Source: Brasenia schreberi
Taxonomy: Eukaryota > Streptophyta > Magnoliopsida > Nymphaeales > Cabombaceae
DNA: 64,000 bases
Assembly (NCBI GenBank): GCA_036023115.1
Contig: JAYKKT010000086.1
Coordinates: 17,902,501 to 17,966,500 of the forward strand
Direction: 5' to 3'
How positions within the stretch are numbered: position 1 is the first letter of the stretch; each line of letters starts with the position of its first letter. Position numbers and translations under genes: made by a program. The notes below the pieces were generated by a model. That model saw only the letters and a list, made by a program, of their open reading frames with translations, was not told where the DNA came from and made no database searches. Positions 12,200 through 23,796 of the stretch are shown one piece after another.

Positions 12200-14439
12200 A
12201 GGAAAGATGGCCTTAGCACATTTATTTGCAATCAGCATCAACACAACCAGCAATAGTACAGTGAAACATCTCTAAGAATTCCATCCATTTTGCATCTTTG
12301 CGGCTCAACTTTTCTTGGGCCCGCAAATGTTTAAGAGATGCATGATCAGTATATATTACAAACTCTTTTAAAAGGAGATAGTGTTGCTAATGTTGGAGGG
12401 AACGAATCAAAGTATACAACTTCTTGTCATATATTGAATAGTTCAAAGCAGTTCCTTCCAAAATTTCACTAAAAAATATAATAGGTTTTCCCTCTTCACT
12501 TAGGACAACACCAATACCCGTACCAGATGCGTCACACTCTACCTCAAAGGCTTTGTTAAAATCTGGGAGCGTTAGAACCGGTGCGGAGCTCAGTTTCTTT
12601 GAATCGTACTTGGGCTAAAGGCATCAAGCAAAAATGTTCCTTTTTCATGCAATCCGTGATGGAAGCCATGATAGTGCTAAAATCTTTGATAAAACTCTGA
12701 TAAAAGGATGTGAGCCTATGAAAACTTCTGATCTCGCTAAGCTTTGTGGGAACCGGCCAATCCATAATAGCCTTTACCTTCTCTTCGTCCACTTTGATGC
12801 CATGCTGAGACACTACATACCCAAGAAAGATGACTTGTTCTTGGCAGAAATTACATTTTTTAAGATTGCCAAATAGTTGTTGTTATGGTAATTTGGAGAA
12901 GAATGAACACAAGTATTGTTCATGGTCTTGTATAGTCCTGTTATAGACTAGAATATCGTCAAAATAAACAATAAATTTTTAATGTAAGTATATAGAACCT
13001 GATTCATAAGTCTCATAAAGGTGCTTGGGGCATTTGTTAATCCAAATAGCATAACTAGCCATTCATATAGCCCAACCTTGGTTTTGAAAGTCATCTAAAA
13101 TTTGCCCCCTCCTTCATCCTTATCTGGTGGTATCCACTTCTCAAATCGATTCCATTGAACAATCGAGCTCCATGTAGCTCATCCAACATATCATCTAACT
13201 AGGGTATGGGGTACCTGTATTTTATAGTAATTTTGTTAACATTTCTGCTATTAATGCACATTATGAGAGTTCCAACTTTTTTTAGCACCACTAATGCAGG
13301 GACTTAAGGACTTAAGGTCTATCAAATTGCCAAGGCCTCCCAAGTAACATATGACTTGCCTCCATGGGTACCACAACATACTTAGAACACTATCATGATA
13401 CTTTCCAATGGAGAAACAAACTTCAACTTGCTTGTTCACGGTCAACTCACCAACTTCACTAAGCCATTGAAGTCTATATGGTCGTTGGTATGGCTTAATC
13501 ACAAGATTCAATTTGGAAACCATTCTAGTACTTAGCAACATTAGTACAACTCCCACCATCAATAATTAAAGAACATACCTTCCCTTACACTTTGTGTGCT
13601 TTTGCCGCTTTTCTTAATAGGGCTAGATTTACTAGGCATAAAGTTGTTCTTGGGGTAGATGATAATTTATGACATCTACGAAGAAAACGAACAGTTGTAA
13701 TTCAACAACATTTACAATAGTCTTGTTAAGTCCTGTAAGAAAATGAGCTATAGTATGTTCTTGTGGCTCTTGCACATTAAATCGAATCATTAACGTCTCA
13801 AATTCTTTTACATAATCCTTGAAATTCATTCCTCCTTGTCATAGACTTTGGAGTGTAAGATATAATTCTTGTTTGTGATATTCTAAAACAAATTGTTTTG
13901 CCATTAGGCATTTCATCAACCTCTAGCTCGAATTTCTTCCTCCCCATCCCTCATTCAATGTTCATTTAGATTCTCCCACTAAATATTAGCATAATCTGTA
14001 AATTCTAGGGCTGCAAGACAACATTTAGTTTCCTCAGAGTAGTTAAAATATTCAAATATTTTATCCACCTACTGAACCCATTCTAAGAAATCTTTTGGGG
14101 AGCTCGTTCCTTTAAATTGCGGGATTTTAATTTTGGAGTAGTATTCATTTTGATCCCTGTAGTTCATGGTGTGGGATCTGGGGGAGGTTTCATGACTTCT
14201 TCCTTGGGTTCCTGGTCATCTAAATGTGAAACCGAGCCTCTTGGGTTGGGACAAAGTAGAGTATCTGGTGATGGACTCAATTGTCCCATGGCCTTAACCA
14301 GAAGTTGAAGGTGGCCCATCATTTCTTCTTGTTGTATTTCTAATGTCACAATTCTAGCTTGGTCAAAAGACATGCCTCTTGGGATATTGAGAGCTTCTTC
14401 ACTAGAATTTTGGCTGGAGGTATTTTGGTGGTTTGTCAT
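12200..14439 (-). mobile_element. Ty3/gypsy gag-pol remnant, minus strand
   Basis: Reads right to left. Gag begins at the ATG at 14439 (MTNHQNTSSQNSSEE.., open to 14164) and continues at 13829-13632 (NFKDYVKEFETLMIRFNVQE). A protease-like stretch lies at 13562-13251 (STRMVSKLNLVIKP, then GKYHDSVL). The RT follows from about 13250 ([53 protein letters not shown]) with an intact YFDD at about 12950, then [20 protein letters not shown] (12813-12745), and RNase H with [11 protein letters not shown] at about 12340. Homology stops near 12200, so integrase and the 3' LTR are gone. Frameshifts and stops occur throughout. RNase H context and the gag start define it as gypsy; lineage not determined. 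Confidence 0.82.
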
Positions 14440-14561
14440 GGTTTGACAGATAAGAGTTAGGAAGGCTTGAGAGAACTTATATGTTTTGAAGCATAGTTTG
14501 GACTGAACTACCTATTCAGCTAGTAGCAGACTTGATTAACTCAATTGGCTGAAGAGAATCT

Positions 14562-15010
14562 CAATGGAAGCACCAATGATGTATTCCCATTCAACAATAG
14601 CTTCTCTCGATTCTGAATGAGTAGAGATACTATTAATAAACAATTGGTTTATAGAGAATTCTTGTTCACTTGCCACACGTTTAACTGATAAGAGAGAACT
14701 AAGGAAACTATCTCACCACTAATTCTGAACTTAATTAAATAAGAGAACACAATTTCGGCATAAAATGGATGTTGTTCCCTTCATTCCACTAAGAGGTTTA
14801 TTTAAACTTGAACAAGGGCCCAAAAGCTAGTCATATAGAAATAAATAAAAAAACACGAGTTCCTACGCAACAATTAGCTTTGGATGCAGGGTGCAAGGGT
14901 AGTTAAATGCATCATCCTATTTTCTCAGGCATTGAGGACACAAAAACTGATTTCCTAGACTATTTTCATGTTTCCCATGTATTGGATAAATTCATGCTTT
15001 AATTACCCTA
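14562..15010 (-). mobile_element. Putative 5' LTR and primer site of the minus-strand gypsy element
   Basis: On the - strand the sequence ends ..GGGAATACA at 14580 and is followed by TTGGTGCTTCCATTGAG-type sequence (about 14575-14559), a layout like an LTR end followed by a primer site. An LTR promoter is suggested by GTTTAAATAAAC (14796-14807, - strand). The outer LTR boundary near 15010 is a guess, because no second LTR is present for comparison. Confidence 0.45.
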
Positions 15011-16170
15011 AAAAATACCATCATGAATTAATTCTATAGTTGATAGTTTTCAGCATTTAAGTGTTATGGTTCTTGGAGAGTGAGGATGTTTTTGAGACTT
15101 TCGGTAGTGGGATTCCAACTACCTCCAATGGAGATGCTCTCATTAACATATTTCTGAACTAACTGGACGAATTGAGAATTTTGTCTTATCATGGACCTTG
15201 TGTGTGGCCGAGTGGGCCCCATTGATGAATTTGGACTGATATCCACATCAATATGGGCATAAATGCCCTTCATACCTTCACAAAGGTTCTCCATGCAAAT
15301 AATACATGTTAACTCCAACATGCGAATACCTATTGTACCTATCAACAATATAAGACATGTTTATGATAAAGCACAACTTTTCCCGAACAATATATGATAA
15401 ATCCAACTATCCCCCTTTTGTAATATCCATCTTTACAGACTATAGGTTGTTGTTGTTGGCATCTGCTTTGTTGAGTTGCCTTGGAAGTTCTTCCAAGATG
15501 CAGGTGAGTTAGGTTCTCAATTTCAAGCACAACAGTACCTCATAGAACTCAAATGCAGGACCCTCCTATTGCATATGTATTCTTTAGCATGAGTTACTAC
15601 TGTTCTTCCAGCCATTAAATTGGTATACCTCCCCTCCCACACTTGACATGTCACCTTGTAGTTAATTTTAGTAGAGAATTGCATGAAGTAGTAAACATGT
15701 CACAGTCGATGATCATGTACCAGACTCTCAGATAAGGATGATAGCGATCATATGAGGCATTCCTTGCCAAACATCAGAAGTCTCATTTAACTTATCAGTT
15801 ACATCAAGTTAAATGGAACACTCACATCCTCTTACCAAAAGCTATTGGACTCATAATCTTTTTGACAAATGTTTGGCCAAAAAGTTTTGGCACTCTTAGC
15901 TTCATACCTCCTTTAATAGTAGGTCATGTGTTTAATTCGTGATGTTTCCAAGGGCTAAGTTATAATTCAGCTATGCCTGATTGAAAATAGATCAAGAATA
16001 TCTAGCCTTCTGAAAAGAAGAGCTTAAGCAAATGAACTACTCTTGGTCCATGCCACTTTATCCAATTTACATCAAAGTCAATGGGTCATGTGAATTCTTT
16101 CATTGCTGCTACAAAGAAAGAAATGACTTGCTTCATTTCTTGATACAAACCATAGTTAAAACATATTCAC
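15011..16170. other. Unassigned region with an unrecognised minus-strand ORF
   Basis: A 94-codon - strand ORF at 15064-15348 has a GPTRPHTRSMIRQNS stretch reminiscent of the tail of retrotransposon polyproteins, but this is weak. No other feature seen. Confidence 0.25.
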
Positions 16171-17772
16171 TAACAATAACAACACAACAATAGCTAAGCC
16201 TTTTCTCATACTAGAGGGGGTCAACTACATGAATTCTTTATTTTCGCATAGTCCTATCATGTGTCATGTTAGCAGTTAACTCAACATAAGCTACATCATT
16301 CTTTATTGTTTCTTTTTAACACTTTTGTGGTCCTCCTCTACATCTTTTAATACTTTCAAAATCTAGTTTTTCATACCTTCTTACATGCACTTCTTTGTCC
16401 AAACAATCTTAAACGATATTCTCTCATTTTGTCCTCTATTGTTGTCACTCTTGATTTGTTTCTAATAACCTCATTATGTGTACGATCTTTCCTTATATAA
16501 CCACTCATCTATCTCAACATTTTCATTTTTGCAAGAGACAATTTTTGCACATGTTGATTATTAACTGCCCAACACTCAGAACCATAAAACATGGCAAGTC
16601 TAATTGTTGCTTTATAATATTTGCCTTTTAACTTTAATGATATCTTATTGTCACAAAGAATATTTGATGCTCCTCTCCATTTAACCAACCTACATTAATT
16701 CTATGCATAACATCTCCATCAATTCTTCCATCACTCTGAAAAATTGACCTTAAGTATTTAAAATTTTCCTTTTGGGGATGCAATATATGTCAATTTTAAT
16801 TTCTATATTTTCTAAAGTAACCAAATGATCAAACTTACATTCCATATATATGTCTTTGTTCTACTAAGTCGGAAGCTTTTGCTTTATAATGTTTCTCTCC
16901 ATAGTTCCAATTTTCTATCAACTTTTTTCATAGACTCCTCCACTAACACAATGTCATCTGCAAATAACATACAACAATGTATTTCATCTTGAATATATTT
17001 TGTTAACTCATCAATCATCATTATAAATAAGTATGGACTTTAAGTTGATCCTTGATGTAACCCAATATTAACTTAAAAGAAGTTTGTCGTTCTTTCATGA
17101 GTCCTCATACATATTTTTGCATCATCATACATGTCTCTTATAAGGTTTATGTATGTCAATATGATACATCTTTTTTCCAAGGTTCTCCAAAGAACATCCC
17201 TTCGTACCCTATTGTAAGCTTTTTCTAGACAAATAAATATCATGTGAAGGTCTTTCTTTTTTGCTCTCTCACAATTTCATAGTATGACTCATTAACTTGA
17301 TATCTCGATAATTTACACAGTTCAGAATGTCTCCCTTGTTCTTGTATATGTGTATAAGTGTATTCGCTCTCCATTCTTTGGGCATCTTTTGGTTTCTCTA
17401 TATTTTATTAAATAATCTTGTGAGCCAAGTAATTCCTGTTTCTCGTAGGATTTTTCAAACTTTTATAGGAATATTATCTAATCCTAAAGATTTATCACCC
17501 TTCGTATGTTTGAGAGTCTCTTTGACTTCATTCTTTTGAATGCGTCAGCAGAAATTGTAGTTTATATAAATTTATGATTTTGGTAACTCTCCTAAGCTAA
17601 CACTAACATCTTTACTTTCATTAAAAAACTTATAAAAATAATTTTTTAATCTATTTTTATATCATCACTAGAATTTTTTATCTTCATTTTTTATGCATGT
17701 AACAAAATTAAGATCCTTAGTTTTCTTATCTCTAACCCTAACTATCCTAAAAATATCTCTTTCACCCTCTTT
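16171..17772 (-). mobile_element. 5'-truncated RTE-type LINE copy
   Basis: A reverse-oriented copy collinear with about 25321-27030 of the longer RTE element. The 3' end lies at the left, where CAACAATAGCTAAGCCTTTTC is the complement of the AAGGCTTAG.TTGTTG terminus. Its right edge matches GAGGGTAAAAGCGATATTTTTAAG-type sequence (compare 25321). It covers the RT and C-terminal region and lacks the endonuclease. Multiple stops; not coding. Apparent + strand ORFs here, such as 17327-17539, are antisense shadows of RT. Confidence 0.8.
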
Positions 17773-19737
17773 TGAAAGAGAAAAAGACCTCTAACAATAG
17801 CAAAGAAAGGCAATATGTGCCTTCATGTAAGTTGGAAAATAGTGCAAAGGAGACCAAGGAATTCTGTGCCGTTACCCACACCCTTCACTTTTTTTTACTC
17901 TTTTCTCTTGTCAAAGTATTACAAGAGAACCCTGTTTTACGTGAACTCTTACATGTTTTGGCTCCCACATTTATCCTTCTTTTAATTGATCCATAAAGTG
18001 TGTGGATCGGCAGATCTCACTTCTCCTTTCGGACAGGAGAACAGCCCGCCTCTTCATATTGGCCCACATAAGTAGCCATTCAATAATCAACTACTCTGCC
18101 CTCTTTAGAAAATCTCCGAAATGCTAGATCATGCCAAACACTGGCACCTTTTATTTTCACCTCCAGTATCCCTTCATCATATTTGCAAGATTCTTCACTA
18201 TGTGAATCTTCTCATGATGCAACTTCCTCGGAACAGATCATGTCAAACACTGGCATCTTTATTTTTCGCCTTTCATGACCATCATATTTGTAAGATTCTT
18301 TGATATGTGAATCATCTTATGATGCAACTTCTCTGAAACATCTTAAATCCATTTCAACATGTTTGGTCATGCCAGGCAAACTTGCTCAGAATATAGAACT
18401 TTCTCAGTCGCTGGGTCTCAAATAAGTCTTCTGATTCAAAGTCAGAATATAGAACTTGCTCAGAATATAGAACTTTCCAGTTCAAAGTCAGTCAAGTAAA
18501 AGATTTCTTTACCCATAACATATATATGTGTGTTTTACTAGAACGCACTCATTTGTGTCGTAAAATAATTTCTCAGTGGTGGTGGGTTCACCGATTTCGT
18601 TAGGGTTAGGAGGTTCCAGTTTCAAACCCAGTTCAGTTCTGATTCAAAATGATGGGCCAGCGCAAAACCATCATGTCTACATCTAACTGGTTGACATTTC
18701 AGCAGGCATTGTACGAATAGGCCTTGAACCCTGGTTTCCATGTCATAAGCTCCTTCTATTTTTCATGCTCAACTCTGTTAATGTCAAGAACCAAACATGA
18801 ACTGTTCTGGGAATCAGTCAGACCAAGCCAATCTACGAGCAGTATAGTTCACTTACCAGCCCTGCCTCAGTCATATGGTTGAGAACTAATTGCCAAGGCA
18901 ATGGACATGCTTGCTCCATCACCAGCAATAAATACAGAAAACTTTGCAACCTAGCTTTTGTGCCTTCACGCTTCTACAATTTCGCAACGCTTGGCATCCC
19001 GATGATATGCTCAGGTGCAGATTGTTGCAACCTGCTACTACTTGGTAATTCATTCTACCCTCACCAAATCATCATTCTTTCTACTCACAACCCAGCATCC
19101 TATTTATTTAGGAACCAGGAAGCTTGTCAAAAACAAACTTGAGTTTAAAATCTTGATATTTTTAATTTTGTTCGTGGTCGGATGAACATATAACGGACCA
19201 TATTTCAGCATGCATGAGAATTTCAATCCCCACATTGAAAGTGATCTTTCATTCAACTGCAGCACTCTTAGATCTAAATGCACTCACAGAAAAGCAGACA
19301 AAGCGATCTCTCACCAGGCCTTAAGATGAGAATGTCTTTCTACTTATAGTATTTTAAAATAACCAATAAATTTGAAAGGAAGACCAAAAGATTTTGAGAA
19401 ACTAAACTCCTTCCCTAAAAGAAGACTCTCAGGTGCATCATGTCTAATCTCATCCTTTGAATCATTTTGGACTATGAGAACTAATTCATTTAATTAGAGG
19501 GATGTTTTTGAGTTGTTCAGGACCAGTCTGACATTGCTCACTCTAAGCGCTCTCATTACTGGATGAACTCGTGGTTGTTTTGTTGCATTATTGATTTATC
19601 AAGATCCTTATACTCCAATTTCAGTTGTCTTTAATGAACGAATTATGGTATATGGATGGTAATAAAAGAAGAGAAGATATTATTAAACTTCCTTGTTGTC
19701 CATCGCTCTAAGCAACTATGTTCAGAAATCCATTAAT
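17773..19737. other. Unassigned region with a 110-bp tandem duplication
   Basis: At about 18121-18340 there are two diverged copies, 110 bases apart, of a unit containing GATCATG(C/T)CAAACACTGGCA and ATCATATTTG(C/T)AAGATTCTT. Around 18430-18490 the phrase AGAATATAGAACTT also recurs. No gene is recognised; the ORF at 18879-19142 has no known motif. Confidence 0.4.
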
Positions 19738-19857
19738 TGGTCTGCAGTCAAAGGCTGAAAAAAAGTTGGAAGGCATTTAATAAAGTGGTGAGGACGATGG
19801 AATTTGGTCCAAGCCCTTGCAAATAAAGCACAAAAAGATTTGACTGATAAATGGTAA
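19738..19857 (+). pseudogene. Possible Myb/SANT-like exon fragment
   Basis: In one + frame the stretch begins WSAVKG, continues with stops, and ends GRWNLVQALANKAQKDLTDKW, followed by a GTAAGT splice donor. This resembles the third helix of plant single-Myb/telobox-binding domains (..W....D LKDKW..). Two in-frame stops interrupt it, so if real it is a dead exon. It could be coincidence; no other exon of such a gene was found. Confidence 0.3.
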
Positions 19858-19992
19858 GTTCTCTAGATACCTTTGCAAACTATTGTATGGACCTTATGTT
19901 TAAGAATATTGGTTTACTGGAGGACATAAAAGCAGCAGTCAATGTATAGCAAAATTTATTGATAATCATGGATTTGTTGAGTATGGTGCGGA

Positions 19993-19997
19993 GGAAG
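19993..19997. repeat. Target-site duplication, left copy (solo LTR)
   Basis: GGAAG directly before the LTR start; identical to 21903-21907. Confidence 0.85.
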
Positions 19998-21902
19998 TGT
20001 AACGTTAAGCGTTACTGCACAGGCTGTGCAGTAACACGCCCATGTCTAGGGTATGAAGGGCCTTTAAAAGGGCCCTTCATAGTGCATTCTCCACCGAATT
20101 GGGGCAGTCTCGAACCAGCCCGGAAAACGCGATGAGTCGACCGAAATCCGGTGAGTTTACCTATTTTTCAGATTTTCGTTTTTTTTATTTTTTATAAAAA
20201 AACTTATTGAAAATCATCATTTTGGGCTTGGATTAAAGGTTTGAGGTAGAACTAAGTGTTTTGGTAGGGTAGGTAAGTCGATGGTGTTGATTTGGTCAGG
20301 AAACGGTTACGATTTGCCGAAAACCGACGAAATCGATGTCGGAAAAAAAAAAGAAAAAACAAGAAAAAAAGGGAATCAGCCCTTTTGGGCGTGTCCCTCG
20401 TTTCCGTGTCGTGTCATGATAGACACGATGTGTCATGTTTGAAATGTCATGAACTGACACTGATTCATGTTGTGTCATCGTGTCGCATGTTAAGAACCAG
20501 TTCTGTGTCAAAATAGGTTTCATGTCAGGTTCTGTGTTGGAAAGGGTCAAGTTTGGGTCGTATCTTGAAATGGGTTTTTAGGATAGGAATAAGATCCGTG
20601 TCAGTAGTTACAAGTTTTTTGTTGATACAGTAACACAAGCTACCTATTGTGTCACTCATTTGGATCAGATATGGATCTCGGATAGCTTAAACAGATCCAT
20701 ATTGGGGTTTGAGATCATATTCGAATACAGTTTATTTCGTTAGATTCATAGTTAAATAAATTTTAATATTTTAATTATTTATAATTGTTTAGAGATTAAA
20801 ATTGGAGGATTTGGAGGTGTTAAGAGTGACCCAGCAGCTTGGGGACTAGATCTTAGCGCTCCTTCAGATAGGGGGTTATGTATTCTTTTAAAGAACCATG
20901 CTAGAAGTGATTTTACTATTTTAGATAGATTTAAATGTGCATGATTGATAATTGTTTTATTGATGTTTGTGAAATGTTATTCACAATTATGGGTTATTTG
21001 ATATGCTTTTTAAATAGAACATGTTTATGACACTGATTGATAAAGAGCATGTTTTGATATGCATGTATTGTATGAACATGGTATTTAAATGTTGTGTGGA
21101 TATGAGTTTGATTTGGGATATTCATGGATCTGGATATGATTTGTGAATATGATGAACTATAATTGGTTTTAGAAATGTAATGATGTGTGAATATATGAGC
21201 CGTACTTATGTGGTTTGTGTGGGGTCTCTAGAGACTTGCAGGTCCCTTGGGCGATCCGGCTTACGGCTTAGGGCGAATACAGGGTGTGTTCCCGGGCACT
21301 TTGTCGTGAGAGTCGGCGTGGTTACCGTATGGACGGGGTTACCGAGGTCACGTTAGGGAGGGTCGGACGACTCCCGTGGCCTTTGGGGCAAACACAATAT
21401 GAGCTGTAATTATCAAAACTAATGATGTGTGTGTATGTGTACGTATGAATTTGAGATCATGATTTGAAGATAATTGTGCTATGAAATGATTGTGAAACTA
21501 TGTATGCTTTTAGTATGATTTCTGTTTAAAGATGTTTAACCTCCCTACTAAGCTATATATAGGAGCTCAACCTATTGTTTTACAGCTCATCCTGAAGCTA
21601 GAACTTCGAAGGCACACGGAGCAGAGTAGGAGTTTGATAGAGTCGCATTTTTATTTTAGATAGTATGATAAGTGTTGAATGATTTAGAAAGTCTTTTATT
21701 TGGGGTTATTATTAGGTGAACCCCACACCATTTTAGACGTGTCGTTTAGAACTTCGATATAAATATTTATTTCAGTCAAATATTTCTTGAGTTTGAATTA
21801 AATTAGTATTGTATTTGGTTACTCCTCACCATCACGCTCGCACGAGAAGCGACCACGATCAGCTCAGGTCGAGTCGTGGTCATGACTCGAGCGGGTGTGA
21901 CA
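19998..21902 (+). mobile_element. Solo LTR of the Ty3/gypsy family also seen at 1664-3772
   Basis: A 1905-bp LTR that starts TGTAACG and ends TGTGACA and is flanked by a perfect 5-bp duplication GGAAG. No primer site or internal region follows, so it is a solo LTR left by recombination between two LTRs. A TATA-like TTTAAAA lies between perfect 10-bp arms (ATGAAGGGCC .. GGCCCTTCAT, 20053-20080). About 70 bases further, CCG|GTGAGTTTACC is conserved with the 5' LTR at 1664-3772 and has the form of a splice donor. Clear boundaries and TSD make this the best defined LTR of the window. Confidence 0.9.
20053..20080. promoter_or_regulatory. Hairpin-nested TATA-like element of the solo LTR
   Basis: Arms ATGAAGGGCC and GGCCCTTCAT are perfectly complementary around the 8-base centre TTTAAAAG. 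Confidence 0.5.
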
Positions 21903-21907
21903 GGAAG
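21903..21907. repeat. Target-site duplication, right copy (solo LTR)
   Basis: GGAAG directly after the LTR end; identical to 19993-19997. Confidence 0.85.
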
Positions 21908-22092
21908 TGAAGAACTTATTAGCAGTTGTAAATTACTATAAAGCAAAACCATGCATTGCAACAAATGTATGCTTCACTACACGTGGAGTGTTAGCTCATC
22001 CAGCAAGGCTTCCAGATTCCACATTAATAGCGGTGTGCTTGATTCCCAGGTCACACATGGTTGTGTGTGCTTTAGGCATCAACCTCCACTAG

Positions 22093-22838
22093 TAACCAAA
22101 AAGAAAGTGTTTGCTTCACTTAAGTAACGTGCACAACAGAATCGCCGGAGCTTAGATGTAATGGATACTTCAAAGGGTACTTTAGTAGTTTTGGGATTCT
22201 GCATGTATTTGTTCAAAATAATAATCTCAAAAGGTTTTGAAATCGACTGATAACAAGAGAAGTCATCTATGAGTTACCTCTATGAAGCCATCAGATGATG
22301 CATATGCTTGCGTATGCACGTGTAAAGAATAACCCAAAGGAGATGGAATGCCCAGATACGCACATTATATTCAAGTTAAAACTATTGTTGTAATAATGCT
22401 TCAAGGTATTTTGCAACAATTAAGAAGGATACTGAGGTTAATAAAAACATAATATTTGCACATATAAACTAGTTCCCAACAAATTGCAAATGCCATACAT
22501 CAGAACTTGAAGATACATGATAGTATTCTTTATAACTTGGAGAGGCAAGTGAATTTATGGAACTGCTTGGCAATGTGTACAAATAATTAAGATTTTATGA
22601 TTTTTTGTATATTTATGATTTAACGACTCTTTACAAACATTTTCCTCTTTTTACGTTTAAAGCAGTAAGGATGGAAGTGATTGCCCGAGCTTATGAGCTT
22701 TTGCAATTCAAATGCAAAGTGAAACATGCAATTCAATTGATAGTGAAAGGTTTTGAGAGGGAAGAGGTAGAACAGGTTGGAACCTAAAAGGCTTCATGCC
22801 AAAGTGTAGTTTACTGTATATTATTGCACACCTCAGAC
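22093..22838. other. Unassigned region left of the hAT element
   Basis: A 60-codon ORF at 22605-22787 has the form of an exon (pyrimidine-rich tract and AAAG before KAVRMEVIARAYELLQFKC..), but I recognise no domain. Bases 22831-22838 (CCTCAGAC) are the left hAT target copy. Confidence 0.3.
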
Positions 22839-23099
22839 AAGTGTTGTTCGATACGTATCGTATCGTATATCGTTTTGGTCCATGGTACGGGCACATCGTA
22901 TTATAGCATACCGTATCATACTTTAATATTAAAAAAATCTTAAAAAATTCTAAAAAATCAGAAAAAATTAAAAAAAATTTGATAATTACAAAGAATTCAT
23001 ATAACACAAAGTTTAGTACATATTGATCTTCACCATTGAACAATTGGAAAAAAATACATATTTTGAAGCAAAAAATAAAATACATTTATATTTACATAT

Positions 23100-23620
23100 T
23101 GCAATCAGGATCTTCACCTAAATAATCTTTATCTTCTCCTTGCTAAAGATCATCACCACCTTCTACTTCAAAATCAAAATATTCACCTCCTTGATAATGT
23201 TGTTATACTCCTTTCAAATTAATTCATACAATGTCTTCTTCAGTTAGGAGGACATTTTCTTCGTTATCTTCCATAATTCAGTCTTCTAATATATCAAAAT
23301 TATCCAAACTTATTAAATCAAATTGGCTTTCTTTTCAATTTACTTTCTTTAATTGCCTATAAGAAAAAAAGATAAGTAATTAGTAAATAACATTAACAAT
23401 TGAAGTCAAACAATATATTGAATTAAATCTTTAAGCACTAAACTGCTAACTAATACAAGATTATCTTTCACGAAGACGCATGTTACAATGGATGAAAACT
23501 AAGTCATTCAGTCGCTTATATTCTAACCTATTGTGCTTTTTTATATGAATATATTCAAAGACACTCCAATTCCTTTACACAGACCACCGAAAGATAGCTT
23601 GTGGTGCTTTGAAAGAACTA
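23100..23620 (-). pseudogene. hAT transposase C-terminal (dimerisation) fragment
   Basis: On the - strand RNWSVFEYIHIKKHNRLEYK and then RLNDLVFIHCNMRLRER (about 23575-23464) reproduce the plant hAT C-terminal dimerisation motif (W..FE.IH.K.RNRL...RLNDLVFVH.N.RL). A stop follows at 23461, but a likely intron ends at CTTATAG|GCAATTAAAG (23357/23356), and the next exon continues to about 23100 with NFDILED and EEDNEENVLLTEEDI, again as expected for the family. The N-terminal BED finger and catalytic core are absent, and stops are present (for example within the terminal acidic part), so no active transposase can be made. Confidence 0.8.
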
Positions 23621-23639
23621 CACGTTTTTGTTCGGCCGG

Positions 23640-23658
23640 GGACCCTTTATAAGGGTCC
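23640..23658. promoter_or_regulatory. Palindrome around a TTATAAA box inside the hAT element
   Basis: GGACCCTTTATAAGGGTCC has perfect 8-bp arms (GGACCCTT/AAGGGTCC) around TAT. On the - strand, the transposase strand, it reads with TTATAAA at the centre. Confidence 0.45.
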
Positions 23659-23691
23659 TTGGGCGTATGGGCTATACGGCAGAGAAAGGTT

Positions 23692-23719
23692 ATCGCATCG
23701 TGGTTGCCCACGATGCGAT
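23692..23719. repeat. Subterminal hairpin of the hAT element
   Basis: ATCGCATCGTGG, TTGC loop, CCACGATGCGAT: a perfect 12-bp stem with a 4-base loop, ending 13 bases inside the element end. Confidence 0.75.
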
Positions 23720-23779
23720 ATGGCTAACACTACCTCAAACAATTAATTAATCTAATCGATTTTCAATTTTAGTTTTATG

Positions 23780-23796
23780 TTCTAAGAAAACTTCTC
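23780..23796. repeat. Target-site duplication, left copy (RTE)
   Basis: TTCTAAGAAAACTTCTC, identical to 27370-27386. Confidence 0.85.

Larger units (their letters stand above)
19904..22092 (+). pseudogene. ORF of 92 codons split by the solo LTR
   Basis: If the 1905-bp LTR and one target copy are removed, bases 19904-19997 and 21908-22092 join into a single open frame of 92 codons plus stop (31 codons and one base on the left). The right half alone reads from an ATG at 21907 (MKNLLAVVNYYKAKPCIATN..). I do not recognise the protein. There is no start codon on the left side after the upstream stop at 19901, so this could be part of an exon or chance. Confidence 0.3.
22839..23732 (-). mobile_element. 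Non-autonomous hAT transposon
   Basis: An 894-bp element flanked by an 8-bp target duplication with one mismatch (CCTCAGAC 22831-22838; CCTCAAAC 23733-23740). Its ends are AAGTGTTG.. and ..AACACTA, short imperfect terminal inverted repeats of the hAT (T)AGTGTT type. Subterminal ATCG-rich palindromes lie at both ends: CGATACGTATCG at 22849-22860, and a 28-base hairpin at 23692-23719. It contains only the C-terminal part of a - strand transposase. The element sits 64 bases from the left target copy of the RTE insertion. Confidence 0.8.

Noticed and set aside
17327..17539. 70-codon plus-strand ORF rich in Phe/Leu
   Set aside because: Antisense of the RTE reverse transcriptase; the same shadow appears at 25553-25744 on the other strand.
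18121..18340. CRISPR-like or satellite array
   Set aside because: Only two diverged copies of a 110-bp unit; no spacer structure, and the context is a plant genome.
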